A model generated the notes under the pieces. That model did no database searches, was not told the origin of the DNA, and was given only the letters and a program-made list of their open reading frames with translations. From CALOAD01 sp942491415 (GTDB lineage Bacteria; Cyanobacteriota; Vampirovibrionia; Gastranaerophilales; CALOAD01), in NCBI GenBank assembly GCA_942491415.1, contig CALOAD010000014.1:248001-312000 (forward strand): a DNA stretch of 64,000 nucleotides, given 5' to 3'. Positions 35,257-45,357 of this stretch are shown piece by piece; the first letter of the stretch is position 1; every line of letters starts with the position of its first letter. The position numbers and the translations under genes are program-made.

Positions 35257-37044
35257 CTACATCTTTTTAGGGGCTGAAACTCCAAGAATATCAAGACAAT
35301 TTGCCAGAACTTGTCTTGTTGAATTTACCAGTGATAATCTTGATTTCATTAAAGAATTTTCAACATTTAAAACCCTCGCAAAAGTGTAAAAATGATGGAA
35401 AACTCCTGCTAACTCTTGGGCATACCTAGCTATTATATAAGGAGCTCTATTTTGAGTTGCAGTTTTCACTACCTCTTGAAAAGATTCAAGCTTTAAAATA
35501 AGTGCCTTAGTTGCATTTAAAGCTTTTTCATTTTCATCATTCCAAAGAGCTTCAAGCTCCAAATCAGCATCGTTTAAAATTTGATCTAATTCTTTTTCAT
35601 TAAAGAAAGCCGGCAATGACTCACCGCTATGTTGGTCAAGTCTGGGATTTGAAGCAAGTTTTAAAATACTACAAGCTCGTGCATGAGCATATTGAACATA
35701 AAAAACAGGGTTGTCATCGCTATTTGACTTGGCAAGATCAACATCGAAATCCAAGGTAGTATCAATACTTCTCATTATCATCCAATAACGTGTTGCATCT
35801 ACGCCAACATCATTCACAAGCTCTTCCAGGGTTATCATTTTTTTTCTTTTACCCATTCTGACTTGCTCTCCGCCAATTACAAGATTAACAAGTTGCCCCA
35901 GCAAAACTTCAAGTTTTTGAGGATCATACCCTAAAGCTTCTATAGCAGCTTTCATTCGAGCAACATAACCGTGATGATCTGCACCCCATATATTTATCAA
36001 CCTATCAAAACCTCTTTTTAACTTGTCATAGTGATAAGCTATATCTGAGGTTAAATAAGTATTGGACCCATCTGTTTTTTTAATTACTCTATCTTGATCA
36101 TCACCGTATTCTGATGATTTAAACCAGACAGCGCCTTCTTTTTCGTATATTTTACCCTTTTCCCTTAATGCCTCAACACAAGCATCGACCTCTTTTCTAT
36201 TGTGCAAAGTCGATTCACTGAAATAGCTGTTAAAATCTACTTTTAACCGTTTAAGCAACTCTTTTTGTTTGTTTAAAAGTTCCAGTTTTGCAAAAGCAGC
36301 AATGTCATTTAAAATTTCATCTGACGGATTAAAAGGATCGGCTTGATCATTTTTCCAATTTTCAGCTTTTTCTTTATTTTGTACTAAAAAATCTTTAGCT
36401 GTTTCTATCAGGTAGTCTCCCGGATAATAACCTTTTGCCTCTTCACCTTCTGTGGGGATTTGAACATCAGAACCCAGTTGTTGCAAAACTCTTATCCAAA
36501 GTGATTTAGCAAGATTATTAATTTGCCCGCCCGCATCATTAATATAAAATTCTTGAGAAACATCATAACCTGAAAAAGCCATAAGGTTAGCCAATGCACT
36601 TCCCATTGCAGCCCATCTTCCGTGCCCGATATGCAAAGGACCTGTTGGATTTGCTGAAACATATTCAATCATAACTTTTTCAGAATTGCCTATATTATTT
36701 TTACCGAATTGTTTTTTTTCGGCTGTAATTTTTTTAATTACAGAATTTAAGTGCGCTGAGCCTAATTTAAAGTTTATAAAACCGCCCATTATTGATATAT
36801 CAACATCTTCAATATCTAAATATTCACAAATAGCTTCAGCTATTTTAGGAGGAGCCATTCTAGCATTTCTTGCCAAAGGAGATACATTTACTGAAAAATC
36901 ACCAAAATCAGGATTTTTAGGTTTTTCTACCACAAAAAAGCCATCAAATGCTTTCATTTCTCCCATTTTATTTTCTTCAATCGCTTTAATCAAAGCATTA
37001 TACATATTTTCTTTAATTATTTCTTTAAACATATCTTTTTTCAC
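35257..37044 (-). CDS. argS: Arginyl-tRNA synthetase
   Basis: This 595-residue class I synthetase has the N-terminal Arg-tRNA domain (1-110), the HIGH motif (PTGPLHIGHGRWAAMG), a Rossmann fold with GADHHGYVARM, and the C-terminal anticodon domain ending with the typical LxILGVSAPKKM. The KMSKS loop is replaced by MGKRKKM, a known variation in ArgRS. The chosen start is GTG at 37044 with a GGAAA-like site; an ATG four codons later is equally possible. It lies downstream of the decarboxylase gene by 39 bases. Confidence 0.95.
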   Translation of the reverse strand: MKKDMFKEIIKENMYNALIKAIEENKMGEMKAFDGFFVVEKPKNPDFGDFSVNVSPLARNARMAPPKIAEAICEYLDIEDVDISIMGGFINFKLGSAHLNSVIKKITAEKKQFGKNNIGNSEKVMIEYVSANPTGPLHIGHGRWAAMGSALANLMAFSGYDVSQEFYINDAGGQINNLAKSLWIRVLQQLGSDVQIPTEGEEAKGYYPGDYLIETAKDFLVQNKEKAENWKNDQADPFNPSDEILNDIAAFAKLELLNKQKELLKRLKVDFNSYFSESTLHNRKEVDACVEALREKGKIYEKEGAVWFKSSEYGDDQDRVIKKTDGSNTYLTSDIAYHYDKLKRGFDRLINIWGADHHGYVARMKAAIEALGYDPQKLEVLLGQLVNLVIGGEQVRMGKRKKMITLEELVNDVGVDATRYWMIMRSIDTTLDFDVDLAKSNSDDNPVFYVQYAHARACSILKLASNPRLDQHSGESLPAFFNEKELDQILNDADLELEALWNDENEKALNATKALILKLESFQEVVKTATQNRAPYIIARYAQELAGVFHHFYTFARVLNVENSLMKSRLSLVNSTRQVLANCLDILGVSAPKKM

Positions 37045-37083
37045 TTTAGCTATTTCCGCAAAAACAATTATAAAACAAACTTT

Positions 37084-38463
37084 TTAACAGGAGTGTTTTA
37101 TAATCAAAATCTCATCTTTATCTTGTAAATATTTCAAATGCTGCGTTTTTATCAATTCTCCCGGCATAAGAACAGGAATCCCCGGAGGATAAGGAATTAT
37201 AAGCTCTCCACTTATTTCTCCTACACTATTTGAAACTTTTATCTTTTCTTTTTTTGAATAAAACGCATCCCGAGGAGACAAAAGAACTCTTGAAAATGGA
37301 ACTTCAAAAACGGATTTCATTTCTCTTTTTGAAGCATTATCAGCAATTTCCCACAATGCTTTTTTAAGTTTTTCTAAATCACTTTTTAAAGTACCTATTC
37401 CCGTTATAAACAAAGCACCTAAGTCATTACAAAACTCATCTTCTATATTATATTTGCTGATAAGCAAATCAGAAAGTTCATATCCTGATAAACCTTTAAC
37501 CTTGATAAAAAGCTTAGTTTGATCAAGGTTAAAATCATCAGTATCAGATAATATCAAAATATTCCTATGTTTTAAAATTTCTTTTCTGAAATTTTCAATA
37601 TCCAATAAATAGTCTCGCAGTTTATTTTGCCCTTTTTCAGAATTCAAATACTCAACACAACCCTCTATACTGGCTAATATCGGGTATGAAGGAGAGGTTG
37701 AATTTATGATATTGAGCGATTGTTGTACTTCTTCAGGATTTATCAAGCTGTCTTTTGATATATGTAAAATAGCACCTTGAGTAAGAGCACAAGCCGTTTT
37801 ATGTAAAGATTGCACCACAGCATCAGCCCCGTTGAAAATAGCAGGTGTAGGCAAATTAGGATTAAAATTCCAAAGTGCTCCGTGCGCTTCATCCACTATC
37901 AAAGCCACTTTTCTTTCCTTGCAAACTTCTGAAATTGCCTTTATATCAGAACAAACACCTTCATAAGTCGGGCTTGTAATCCAAACAGAGGCTATATCAG
38001 GACTTTCTTCAAGATGTTTTTTTATATCATTTGCCGTTACAGGTTTTGAAATATTAAAATCTTCGATAAAACCGGTATTAAGCCAAACCGGGTTTATTCC
38101 ACTCAAAACTAAGGCATTATAAACACTGATATGAGAATTTCTTGCTATTAAGACTTTTTCATTAGGTTTTGCAATTGTAAGCATTAAAGCGATAATCCCC
38201 GAGGATGAGCCATTGAAAAGATAAAAAGAAGCTTTACTTTTATATATTTCAGCAGTGCGTTTTTGTGATTCTAAAAAAATTCCTTCGGGAACTCTTATGT
38301 TGTCCAATCCTTCAATTTCAGAGAGGTCGGAACGAAAAATATTTACCCCTAAAAGCTCCTTAACTACATCAGGAATTAAATTGCCTTGAGAATGTCCGGG
38401 CGTAGTAAAAAGAACCCGTTTGTTTTTTTCTTTAAAATTTTTAATCGCTTTAATTAAATTCAT
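37084..38463 (-). CDS. Orn/Lys/Arg decarboxylase, PLP-dependent fold type I
   Basis: This 459-residue protein has FTTPGHSQGN near the start, VDEAHGALWNF (PLP-contacting aspartate and histidine), and QSLHKTACALTQGA with the Schiff-base lysine. A C-terminal decarboxylase domain ends with IIPYPPGIPVLMPGE. The family makes agmatine, cadaverine or putrescine. Enzymes of this short form in bacteria are often arginine decarboxylases feeding polyamine synthesis; the substrate is not proven. It is the first gene ahead of argS on the same strand, an arginine-related pairing that may be coincidental. Confidence 0.88.
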   Translation of the reverse strand: MNLIKAIKNFKEKNKRVLFTTPGHSQGNLIPDVVKELLGVNIFRSDLSEIEGLDNIRVPEGIFLESQKRTAEIYKSKASFYLFNGSSSGIIALMLTIAKPNEKVLIARNSHISVYNALVLSGINPVWLNTGFIEDFNISKPVTANDIKKHLEESPDIASVWITSPTYEGVCSDIKAISEVCKERKVALIVDEAHGALWNFNPNLPTPAIFNGADAVVQSLHKTACALTQGAILHISKDSLINPEEVQQSLNIINSTSPSYPILASIEGCVEYLNSEKGQNKLRDYLLDIENFRKEILKHRNILILSDTDDFNLDQTKLFIKVKGLSGYELSDLLISKYNIEDEFCNDLGALFITGIGTLKSDLEKLKKALWEIADNASKREMKSVFEVPFSRVLLSPRDAFYSKKEKIKVSNSVGEISGELIIPYPPGIPVLMPGELIKTQHLKYLQDKDEILIIKHSC

Positions 38464-38572
38464 TTTCCTGATTTTAACAAAAATTACACTTCATAAAAAT
38501 AATTTTATAGTAAAATTAAAGACTATATACAGTTTTTAAATGTTTTGAAACAATTAATAGACATGGGCACCT

Positions 38573-40627
38573 ATGAGTAATTTAAATTTATTCAACGTAC
38601 AAGGGCAAATAGAAGCTCTTAAAGACCAAATCAACCACCATAACTACAAATATTATATAGAAGACTCTCCTGAAATTTCAGATGCTGAATATGACAAGAT
38701 ATTTAAAGAATTAAAAGAACTGGAAAAGTCTTATCCTGAATACATAACACCTGATAGCCCTACTCAAAGAGTTGGAGCTCCTTTATCGGAAAAATTTGAG
38801 CAAGTAAAACATAAATACAGACTTTACAGTCTTGATAACTCCAATAACGAACAAGAGTTAAAAGACTGGTACGAGAGAGTTAAAAAAGCCTTTCCCAACG
38901 AAACGGAAATAGAACTGGTTTGTGAGCTGAAAATAGATGGACTAGCAATAGCTTTAACCTACGAAAAAGGCTTTTTAAAACGAGGCGCAACACGTGGAGA
39001 CGGAACAACAGGCGAAGATATAACCAATAACATAAAAACTATCAACAGCATACCTCTAAAATTGTTCGCTATAGACAATGAAATACCTGACCTTGTAGAG
39101 GTTAGAGGCGAAATTTATATGCCTAAAAGTTCTTTTGAAAAATTGAACGAAAAAAGACGCCAAACCAACGAACCTGAATTTGCCAACCCAAGAAATGCAG
39201 GCAGTGGTTCAGTTAGACAGCTAGACCCTCAAATTACGGCGGAGCGAGATCTTGCCATTTTTACCTATGGTGGAATTCTTTCAGGATACAAAGGGCAGCT
39301 ACCTTCAACTCATATGGAAACCCTACTTTTTTGCAACAAGATGGGACTTAGAACAAATAAAAACAGTAAAATCTGCAAAAACATAGATGAAGTCATTAAA
39401 TATTGTGCACAGTGGGAAGATAAACGATTTGATCTCGATTATGCCACTGATGGAGTTGTTGTAAAAGTCAATGATATTGCAAAACAAGATGAAATGGGAT
39501 ACACATCAAGAAGCCCTCGTTGGGCTACAGCTTATAAATTCCCTCCTGAAGAAGCTTTAACTACATTGTTGGATATTGAAACAAACGTAGGAAGAACAGG
39601 TGCCGTAACTCCTGTAGCAATACTTAAACCTGTACAACTTGCAGGAACAACTGTTTCAAGGGCAAGTTTGCATAATGCGGATGAAATTCAAAGACTCGAT
39701 GTTAGAATCGGTGATAAAGTTCTTGTAAAAAAAGCCGCCGAGATAATCCCCAAAGTTATAAAAGTGGATAAAGATAAAAGAGATAAAAATTTAAAACCTT
39801 ATACTTATCCTGAAACCTGCCCTGTTTGCGGCACAACCTTAGAGCGTAGGAAAGGCGAGGTCGCTCATTATTGTCCTAATATTACCTGTCCTGCTCAAAC
39901 CAAAGGACGTATAGAATACTGGGTGAGCCGTAATGCTATGGATATAGACGGATTAGGAGAGTCCATAATAGCTCAATTAGTTGATTTAGAGTTTATAAAA
40001 GACCAAGCCGATCTTTATGCACTTTCACAACAAGATTTAATGCAACTTGAAAAAATTGCCGACAAATCTGCATTTAATTTATATAATGCCATTCAATCCA
40101 GTAAAACCAGACCTTTAAATAGATTAATAAACGCTTTAGGCATAAGATTTGTAGGAAAAGAAACAGCAGAGATTATATCTCAACACTATGAATCAATAGA
40201 TAAACTTCAAGAAGCTCCATTGGAAGAACTTGAAGCGATTGAAGGTATTGGAGATAAAATAGCCGAGAGTATTCACGAGTTTTTTAATAATCCAAATGCT
40301 CAAAAATTACTGGAAAAATTACAACAGCATGGAGTTAAAACTCAAGCAACCACTACAAAAACAGGGATTGGACCTTTAGCAACAAAAACATTTGTTATAA
40401 CGGGTACTTTAGATAAAATGAGCCGAAACGAAGCAGGAGAGCTGGTAAAAGAACTCGGTGGCAAAGTAGTAAACAGTGTCAGTAAAAAAACCTCTTATGT
40501 AGTTGTAGGAGCTAATCCGGGATCAAAGTATGACAAGGCTTTGAAATTAGATGTTATAATATTAAACGAACAAGAATTTTTTAATCTCTTAGACACGACA
40601 AAATCTAAGAAAAATGAAGGTAGTTAA
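38573..40627 (+). CDS. ligA: NAD-dependent DNA ligase
   Basis: This 684-residue protein is full length for LigA. It has an N-terminal Ia domain (YYIEDSPEISDAEYD), the adenylation motif KIDG (CELKIDGLAIAL), an OB domain (TNVGRTGAVTPVA), a four-cysteine zinc finger (CPVCG ... CPNITCPAQ), helix-hairpin-helix repeats, and a C-terminal BRCT domain (FVITGTLDKMSRNEA). It seals nicks using NAD during replication and repair. The next gene starts directly after its stop. Confidence 0.96.
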   Translation: MSNLNLFNVQGQIEALKDQINHHNYKYYIEDSPEISDAEYDKIFKELKELEKSYPEYITPDSPTQRVGAPLSEKFEQVKHKYRLYSLDNSNNEQELKDWYERVKKAFPNETEIELVCELKIDGLAIALTYEKGFLKRGATRGDGTTGEDITNNIKTINSIPLKLFAIDNEIPDLVEVRGEIYMPKSSFEKLNEKRRQTNEPEFANPRNAGSGSVRQLDPQITAERDLAIFTYGGILSGYKGQLPSTHMETLLFCNKMGLRTNKNSKICKNIDEVIKYCAQWEDKRFDLDYATDGVVVKVNDIAKQDEMGYTSRSPRWATAYKFPPEEALTTLLDIETNVGRTGAVTPVAILKPVQLAGTTVSRASLHNADEIQRLDVRIGDKVLVKKAAEIIPKVIKVDKDKRDKNLKPYTYPETCPVCGTTLERRKGEVAHYCPNITCPAQTKGRIEYWVSRNAMDIDGLGESIIAQLVDLEFIKDQADLYALSQQDLMQLEKIADKSAFNLYNAIQSSKTRPLNRLINALGIRFVGKETAEIISQHYESIDKLQEAPLEELEAIEGIGDKIAESIHEFFNNPNAQKLLEKLQQHGVKTQATTTKTGIGPLATKTFVITGTLDKMSRNEAGELVKELGGKVVNSVSKKTSYVVVGANPGSKYDKALKLDVIILNEQEFFNLLDTTKSKKNEGS

Positions 40628-40981
40628 ATGAATAATAAGTTTAAAGTAATTCAAGTAAAGGGTTTTTCAGGTTTATTTCTTTTGATATTCTTAATTGGTG
40701 GGCTTTTTTGCGGTTTTGTCTTGTTTCCTATCTGGATTTTAATGAATGGTTGGAATTTTATCGTTGATTATACCTCTCAAGGTCCTAAAATAGACCTTTT
40801 ACAAGCATCTTTGCTCTGGAGTATTTTAGCTTTAACAATATATTTAACCTTCAAAAACAGCATTTGTATTAACGTTCAAAAACATGACAATATAAAAACC
40901 GAAGACATTAAAACATTTATAAAAGCTCAAAAAACTAAAGAAAAAGTTATTGAAGAATCACCTAAAACTGAAGAAAAATAA
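40628..40981 (+). CDS. Hypothetical two-helix membrane protein
   Basis: This 117-residue protein has two hydrophobic segments (about 13-38, GLFLLIFLIGGLFCGFVLF, and 58-80) and a charged C-terminal tail rich in lysine, glutamate and threonine (KAQKTKEKVIEESPKTEEK). Its ATG directly abuts the ligA TAA, and AAGGTAG in the last ligA codons acts as ribosome binding site, so it is translationally coupled to ligA. No family is recognised; the link to ligA is probably transcriptional rather than functional. Confidence 0.72.
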   Translation: MNNKFKVIQVKGFSGLFLLIFLIGGLFCGFVLFPIWILMNGWNFIVDYTSQGPKIDLLQASLLWSILALTIYLTFKNSICINVQKHDNIKTEDIKTFIKAQKTKEKVIEESPKTEEK

Positions 40982-40999
40982 AAAGTGGAGAAATCTTAA

Positions 41000-41746
41000 A
41001 TGAAAAAAAGTCATTTTATCTATACTCTAATTGCTTTAACTGCCTTAGTATTTGTATCAACTACTTTCAGCACTTCTATATCTCCGGTAAACGCAGAGGA
41101 TGACTCAAAAGGTACAATTACAGCTAATGGAAGAGCTAAAAAAATTGTATCTCCTGATACGGTTGAAATTACTATAGGAGTTGAAACTCGAAATAAAAAA
41201 CTCGATAACGCAATTTCAGAAAACAATGAAAAAGCAAATGCAATTATTACAGCGGTAAAACCTTTGTTGGATTTAAAAAACAGTGATAATATAAAAACCA
41301 CTTCATATAGAGTCTCGCCTCAGTATTTTTATGTTAAAGAAACCAGAAAAACACGTATTGATGCTTATTTAGTGACTAACCAAGTAAAAATAAGAACTGA
41401 AAAATTCAAATCTGTAAATAATATTCTTGAAACGGCTCTTAAAAACGGTGCTAATAAAATAGATAATCTACATTTTTATCTTGAAAATAAAGATCAAGTC
41501 TGTGCTGAACTGCTGACAGAAGCTGCTACAAAAGCAAAAACAGAGGCAGAAATCGTAGCAAAAGCCTTAGGAAGTAGCATTAAAGGAATAAAAAGAGTAA
41601 CCTCTTCTTGCGATTCGTCAAATCCTCGCCCAATGAGAGCCTTGTATGACGGTCTAAGTGCAAAAGAAGAAAGTGCTCATATTCCTATCGAAGCCGGTGA
41701 TTTAAACGTCAACGCTGACATTTACGCCGAGTTTTATGTTAGATAA
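41000..41746 (+). CDS. SIMPL-domain (DUF541) exported protein
   Basis: This 248-residue protein has a signal peptide (about 1-31, FIYTLIALTALVFVSTTF ... VNA). A DUF541/SIMPL domain follows, with GTITANGRAKKIVSPDTVEITIG, YRVSPQYFY, and YLVTNQVKIRTEKF. Bacterial members are periplasmic or outer-membrane associated with no settled biochemical role; oxidative-stress links are reported for some. It is third in a run with ligA and the small membrane protein (18-base gap). Confidence 0.85.
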   Translation: MKKSHFIYTLIALTALVFVSTTFSTSISPVNAEDDSKGTITANGRAKKIVSPDTVEITIGVETRNKKLDNAISENNEKANAIITAVKPLLDLKNSDNIKTTSYRVSPQYFYVKETRKTRIDAYLVTNQVKIRTEKFKSVNNILETALKNGANKIDNLHFYLENKDQVCAELLTEAATKAKTEAEIVAKALGSSIKGIKRVTSSCDSSNPRPMRALYDGLSAKEESAHIPIEAGDLNVNADIYAEFYVR

Positions 41747-41755
41747 AAAAGCTTT

Positions 41756-42283
41756 TTAAAGGGTGGGTTTTTGAATAATCTCATAAGCAAGTTTTTTTGC
41801 TTTTAAACGTAGCTGTTCTAGATCTTCATTGTTTTCAATAATGAAATTCCAATCTTTCACATCATCCAAATTGGTTTCAGTTGCATCATCCTCTTTAACA
41901 AGAATGCCTCGTTTTACTCTTTGTTCGCGATCTGCTTCTACTCTTATTAAAACGGCATCATTCTGTTTAAAAATATTATATTCATGCTTCATTCTCATAT
42001 CAGGAACAATAATATTATCTTCTCGTTCTACAACTTTTTTTAGCCAATAATCAGGATCTTTTGCACGTCCTTCATTAGCTAAGATAATTATCTCAGGTCT
42101 GTAATGAGATTTATTAGCTTCAACCTCTTCTACTGTAGTGTTTTTAAGCTTTGCAAATTCTATTTTTATCGAATCCCCTATGCCGATACGTTTAAAGTCT
42201 TTTAATTCTTCCAAAAGCATCAATGCTAAAGTATCTTTACCGGCAAATTGTTTTCCTGACATTACTATTTTTTTACTTTTCAT
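41756..42283 (-). CDS. P-loop kinase resembling phosphomevalonate/dNMP kinases
   Basis: This 175-residue protein has a Walker A motif GKQFAGKDT (10-18) and no Walker B of ATPase type, typical of small nucleoside or metabolite monophosphate kinases. Several stretches recall, from memory, the animal-type phosphomevalonate kinase family: KDPDYWLKKVVE, IIVPDMRMKHEYN, and the ending DWNFIIENNEDLEQL. Phage dNMP kinases share parts of this pattern, so the substrate is open. It overlaps ubiX by 11 bases and is the last gene of the recG-ubiX operon. No other mevalonate pathway gene is in the window. Confidence 0.65.
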   Translation of the reverse strand: MKSKKIVMSGKQFAGKDTLALMLLEELKDFKRIGIGDSIKIEFAKLKNTTVEEVEANKSHYRPEIIILANEGRAKDPDYWLKKVVEREDNIIVPDMRMKHEYNIFKQNDAVLIRVEADREQRVKRGILVKEDDATETNLDDVKDWNFIIENNEDLEQLRLKAKKLAYEIIQKPTL

Positions 42284-42905
42284 ATTCCCATCTTCTATAA
42301 AGATTATTGTCTATCCCAAAAGCATCAAGGGTTTTACCCGTTGAAAACTCTATAATATCTTCTACTGTATCCATTTTACCGTAAAAACCGGGCATTGGAG
42401 GAACGATTTTCACTCCGAGTTTCGATAATTTAAACATATTTTCTAAATGTATTGCACTCAAAGGAGTTTCTCTGGGAACTAAAACAAGTTTTCTACCCTC
42501 TTTGATAACAACATCAGAAGCTCTTTCGATTAAATTACTTGATAACCCTTGAGCAATCGAAGCTAAAGTAGACATGCTGCAAGGAGAAATAATCATACCA
42601 TTTGTTTTAAACGAACCGCTAGCAGGATTTGCCCATAGTTCATCATTAAGCCAAACCTTTAAAAATTCGGAACGATCTTGTTTTTTTATAAAATCTAAAA
42701 TTTTAGATTTTATAACTTCTTTATTATGCTCCAGCTTAATATCAAGTTCGTGATCAGCAATAAAATAAGCGTTTTCAGAAATTATAAGCTCTACATTATA
42801 TTTTTTTTCAAGCAAATATTCAAGAATTTTTAATCCCAATATAAAACCACTGGCTGCACTAATAGCAAGTATCACCGGTCTTTCCTTTTTTATATAATCA
42901 TTCAT
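42273..42905 (-). CDS. ubiX: Flavin prenyltransferase UbiX
   Basis: This 210-residue flavoprotein has the UbiX/Pad1 pattern: AISAASGFILGLKIL (FMN loop), GMIISPCSMSTLASIAQG, and LVPRETPLSAIHLENM. It joins dimethylallyl phosphate to FMN to make prenylated FMN, the cofactor for UbiD-type decarboxylases. No ubiD is in the window; the cofactor may serve menaquinone or other decarboxylation. It lies 20 bases after recG and overlaps the downstream kinase gene. An isoprenoid-handling kinase next to a prenyl-phosphate-using enzyme is suggestive but unproven. Confidence 0.93.
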   Translation of the reverse strand: MNDYIKKERPVILAISAASGFILGLKILEYLLEKKYNVELIISENAYFIADHELDIKLEHNKEVIKSKILDFIKKQDRSEFLKVWLNDELWANPASGSFKTNGMIISPCSMSTLASIAQGLSSNLIERASDVVIKEGRKLVLVPRETPLSAIHLENMFKLSKLGVKIVPPMPGFYGKMDTVEDIIEFSTGKTLDAFGIDNNLYRRWEYEK

Positions 42906-42925
42906 TTTTTACCCTTTTCGATGGT

Positions 42926-45355
42926 CTAACCTGCCGTTATCAAGTCTAAATCTTCTTCTATTTTTTGTTTTATATTTTTAGATAATTTTGGATATTCATT
43001 TATCATTCCGTTTTTAACCAGTTCAAAAGCGGCTTCCCTTGCTTGTTCAAGTGTTTTAGTATCCTTTACCAAATCTGCGATAAGTAAATCAGGAACTCCG
43101 CTTTGTCTTGTACCTATTAATTCACCCGGTCCTCTTATTTGAAGATCTTTTTCTGCAATAATAAAACCATTATTTGTTTGTGTCATTATATCAAGTCTTT
43201 CACGGGTTTCAGGCGTTCTAGACTCAGTTACTAACACACAATATGATTGTTTATCAGACCTTCCTACTCGTCCTCGTAGTTGATGTAGCTGAGATAAGCC
43301 AAAACGCTCGGCATTTTCAATTATTATAACAGTTGCATCGGGAACATCCACCCCTACCTCTACAACCGTTGTGCTAACAAGAATATGATAATTACCCGCT
43401 CTAAAATCATCCATCACTTTATCTTTTTCAGCAGGTGCTAATTTGCCATGAACAAGCCCCACATTTAAATCGGGAAATATCTTTTCCTGTAATTTTTCTG
43501 CTTCTTGTGTCGCCGCTTTTGCTGATAATGACTCAGATTCTTCAATCAAAGGGAATACAACATAAGCTTGGTTTCCTTTTTCTACCTCTTTTTGAATTAA
43601 ACTATGCGCTTTTTTTCTTTCTTTTGCCCCTATTAATGCTGTTTTTATAGGCTTTCGCCCTTGAGGCATCTCATCAATAACAGTTAAGTCAAAATCACCA
43701 TGAGCAGTTAGTGCCAAAGTCCTTGGTATCGGGGTGGCAGTCATTGTAAGCATTTCCGGATTCAAACCTTTATTTTTAAGCTCTGAACGTTGTTTAACTC
43801 CAAACCTATGTTGCTCATCAATCACTACAGCGCCAAGTTTTTTGAATTTTATATCTTCCTGTATTAGAGCGTGCGTGCCTATCGCAACATCAAATTGACC
43901 ATTTTCAAGGCTCTGTTTTGATTCTCGTTTTAATTTTGCTCCATGTTTACCGACAAAAAGCCCTACACTAATGCCTAAAGGAGTTAACCAGTTTGTAAAA
44001 TTCTTATAATGTTGTTCGGCTAAAATTTCAGTCGGAGCCATAAGAGCACTTTGATAGCCATTTTCAACAGCTGCAAGCATTGTCATACAAGCCACAACTG
44101 TTTTACCACTGCCGACATCTCCCTGTAATAGCCTATGCATTGGCTCTTCTGAATTCAAATCTGACAAAATTTCATTAAAAGAGTCATTTTGAGCCTTTGT
44201 GAGTTTAAAAGGGAGTGATTTTAGGAAATTATCCACCAATCCCTCTCGTTGTATATTAATGAGCGATCCTTTTTTAACTTTTTTGTTTTGATCCCTCATC
44301 ATAGCAAGTTTTAATTGAACTAAAAATAATTCTTCAAAAACAAGCCTATATCTTGCTCTTTCAAGGTTTTCTTTACTATCGGGAAAATGTATTTGATTTA
44401 TCGCAGTTATTTTATCCATAAGAGAATGCTCTTGAACTATTTTCTCAGGTAAAAGATCGGGCAACATATGCGAATAAGTCTCTATTGCATTATATATAGC
44501 CCTTCTTACTACTTTAACGTTTAAATTTTCAGTCAAAGAATATACGGGAACAATTCTTGCCAAGTGAAGAGATTTTGAAGTTTTTTCTTCTTTAACTTCT
44601 CCTCCGATAACCGTACACTGAGGCTTATCAATTGTAAAACCACCGGAATAATTGTCAATTTTGGCGGTTCCGGATAATATTACATTGGCACCCTTAGGAT
44701 ATTGAGCTTTATAACGATCAAGAGTATATTTATTTCCTTTTGCATAGAACCAGCTTACATTTACAACACCTGTACCATCATAAATTTTCAGACTAACTAT
44801 CGAAAGATTATTTCTTTTTTTACTTGTAAAAACATTAACGCTGCTTATAGTACCGAATATAGTTGCATCTTGCCCCGGCTGCAAATCCTTTATTTGGGTT
44901 CGTGTCGCATAATCAAGATGTTTTCTGGGAAAATAATGTAAAAGATCATTAGCTGTATAAATACCAACTTTATTAAGTAATGAAGCTATTTTAGGACCTA
45001 CTCCTTTTACATACATTACATCTACATCTTCAGGATTTCTAGTTGGAATATTTGTTTTCTTTTTTATAATTGTCTCTTCTTTAAGGAATGGATTTTTAAG
45101 CTGTTTTACTAAGTGTTTAACAGCTTTTACCCTACTTGAGACATCATTAACAGAATAATGATCAAAAAGATCATAAAGTCTTTTCCATGCCGGATTTTGG
45201 GGATCAATTTTTTGAATTATTTTTATTTCATCACAAATAAATCTTGAAAAAGAACAGGTTTTGCCCGATATATCAATATATTGATGCTTAATCTCAACAT
45301 CAATAGCCTTTTTTATGGTTTCAAGATTTTCAATTTTTTTATCTATATTCACCAT
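42926..45355 (-). CDS. recG: ATP-dependent DNA helicase RecG
   Basis: This 809-residue protein has an N-terminal wedge/OB domain (about 120-300, VKGVGPKIASLLNKVGI and GTISSVNVFTSK), and two helicase domains with Walker A LLQGDVGSGKTVVA, DEQH box (VVIDEQHRFGVKQR), TATPIPRT, and motif VI QLRGRVGRSDKQSYC. It remodels stalled replication forks and Holliday junctions. About 115 extra residues precede the usual start, as in several cyanobacterial relatives. Its ATG follows the cyclase stop by only 2 bases, so both are in one operon. Confidence 0.95.
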   Translation of the reverse strand: MVNIDKKIENLETIKKAIDVEIKHQYIDISGKTCSFSRFICDEIKIIQKIDPQNPAWKRLYDLFDHYSVNDVSSRVKAVKHLVKQLKNPFLKEETIIKKKTNIPTRNPEDVDVMYVKGVGPKIASLLNKVGIYTANDLLHYFPRKHLDYATRTQIKDLQPGQDATIFGTISSVNVFTSKKRNNLSIVSLKIYDGTGVVNVSWFYAKGNKYTLDRYKAQYPKGANVILSGTAKIDNYSGGFTIDKPQCTVIGGEVKEEKTSKSLHLARIVPVYSLTENLNVKVVRRAIYNAIETYSHMLPDLLPEKIVQEHSLMDKITAINQIHFPDSKENLERARYRLVFEELFLVQLKLAMMRDQNKKVKKGSLINIQREGLVDNFLKSLPFKLTKAQNDSFNEILSDLNSEEPMHRLLQGDVGSGKTVVACMTMLAAVENGYQSALMAPTEILAEQHYKNFTNWLTPLGISVGLFVGKHGAKLKRESKQSLENGQFDVAIGTHALIQEDIKFKKLGAVVIDEQHRFGVKQRSELKNKGLNPEMLTMTATPIPRTLALTAHGDFDLTVIDEMPQGRKPIKTALIGAKERKKAHSLIQKEVEKGNQAYVVFPLIEESESLSAKAATQEAEKLQEKIFPDLNVGLVHGKLAPAEKDKVMDDFRAGNYHILVSTTVVEVGVDVPDATVIIIENAERFGLSQLHQLRGRVGRSDKQSYCVLVTESRTPETRERLDIMTQTNNGFIIAEKDLQIRGPGELIGTRQSGVPDLLIADLVKDTKTLEQAREAAFELVKNGMINEYPKLSKNIKQKIEEDLDLITAG

Positions 45356-45357
45356 TT

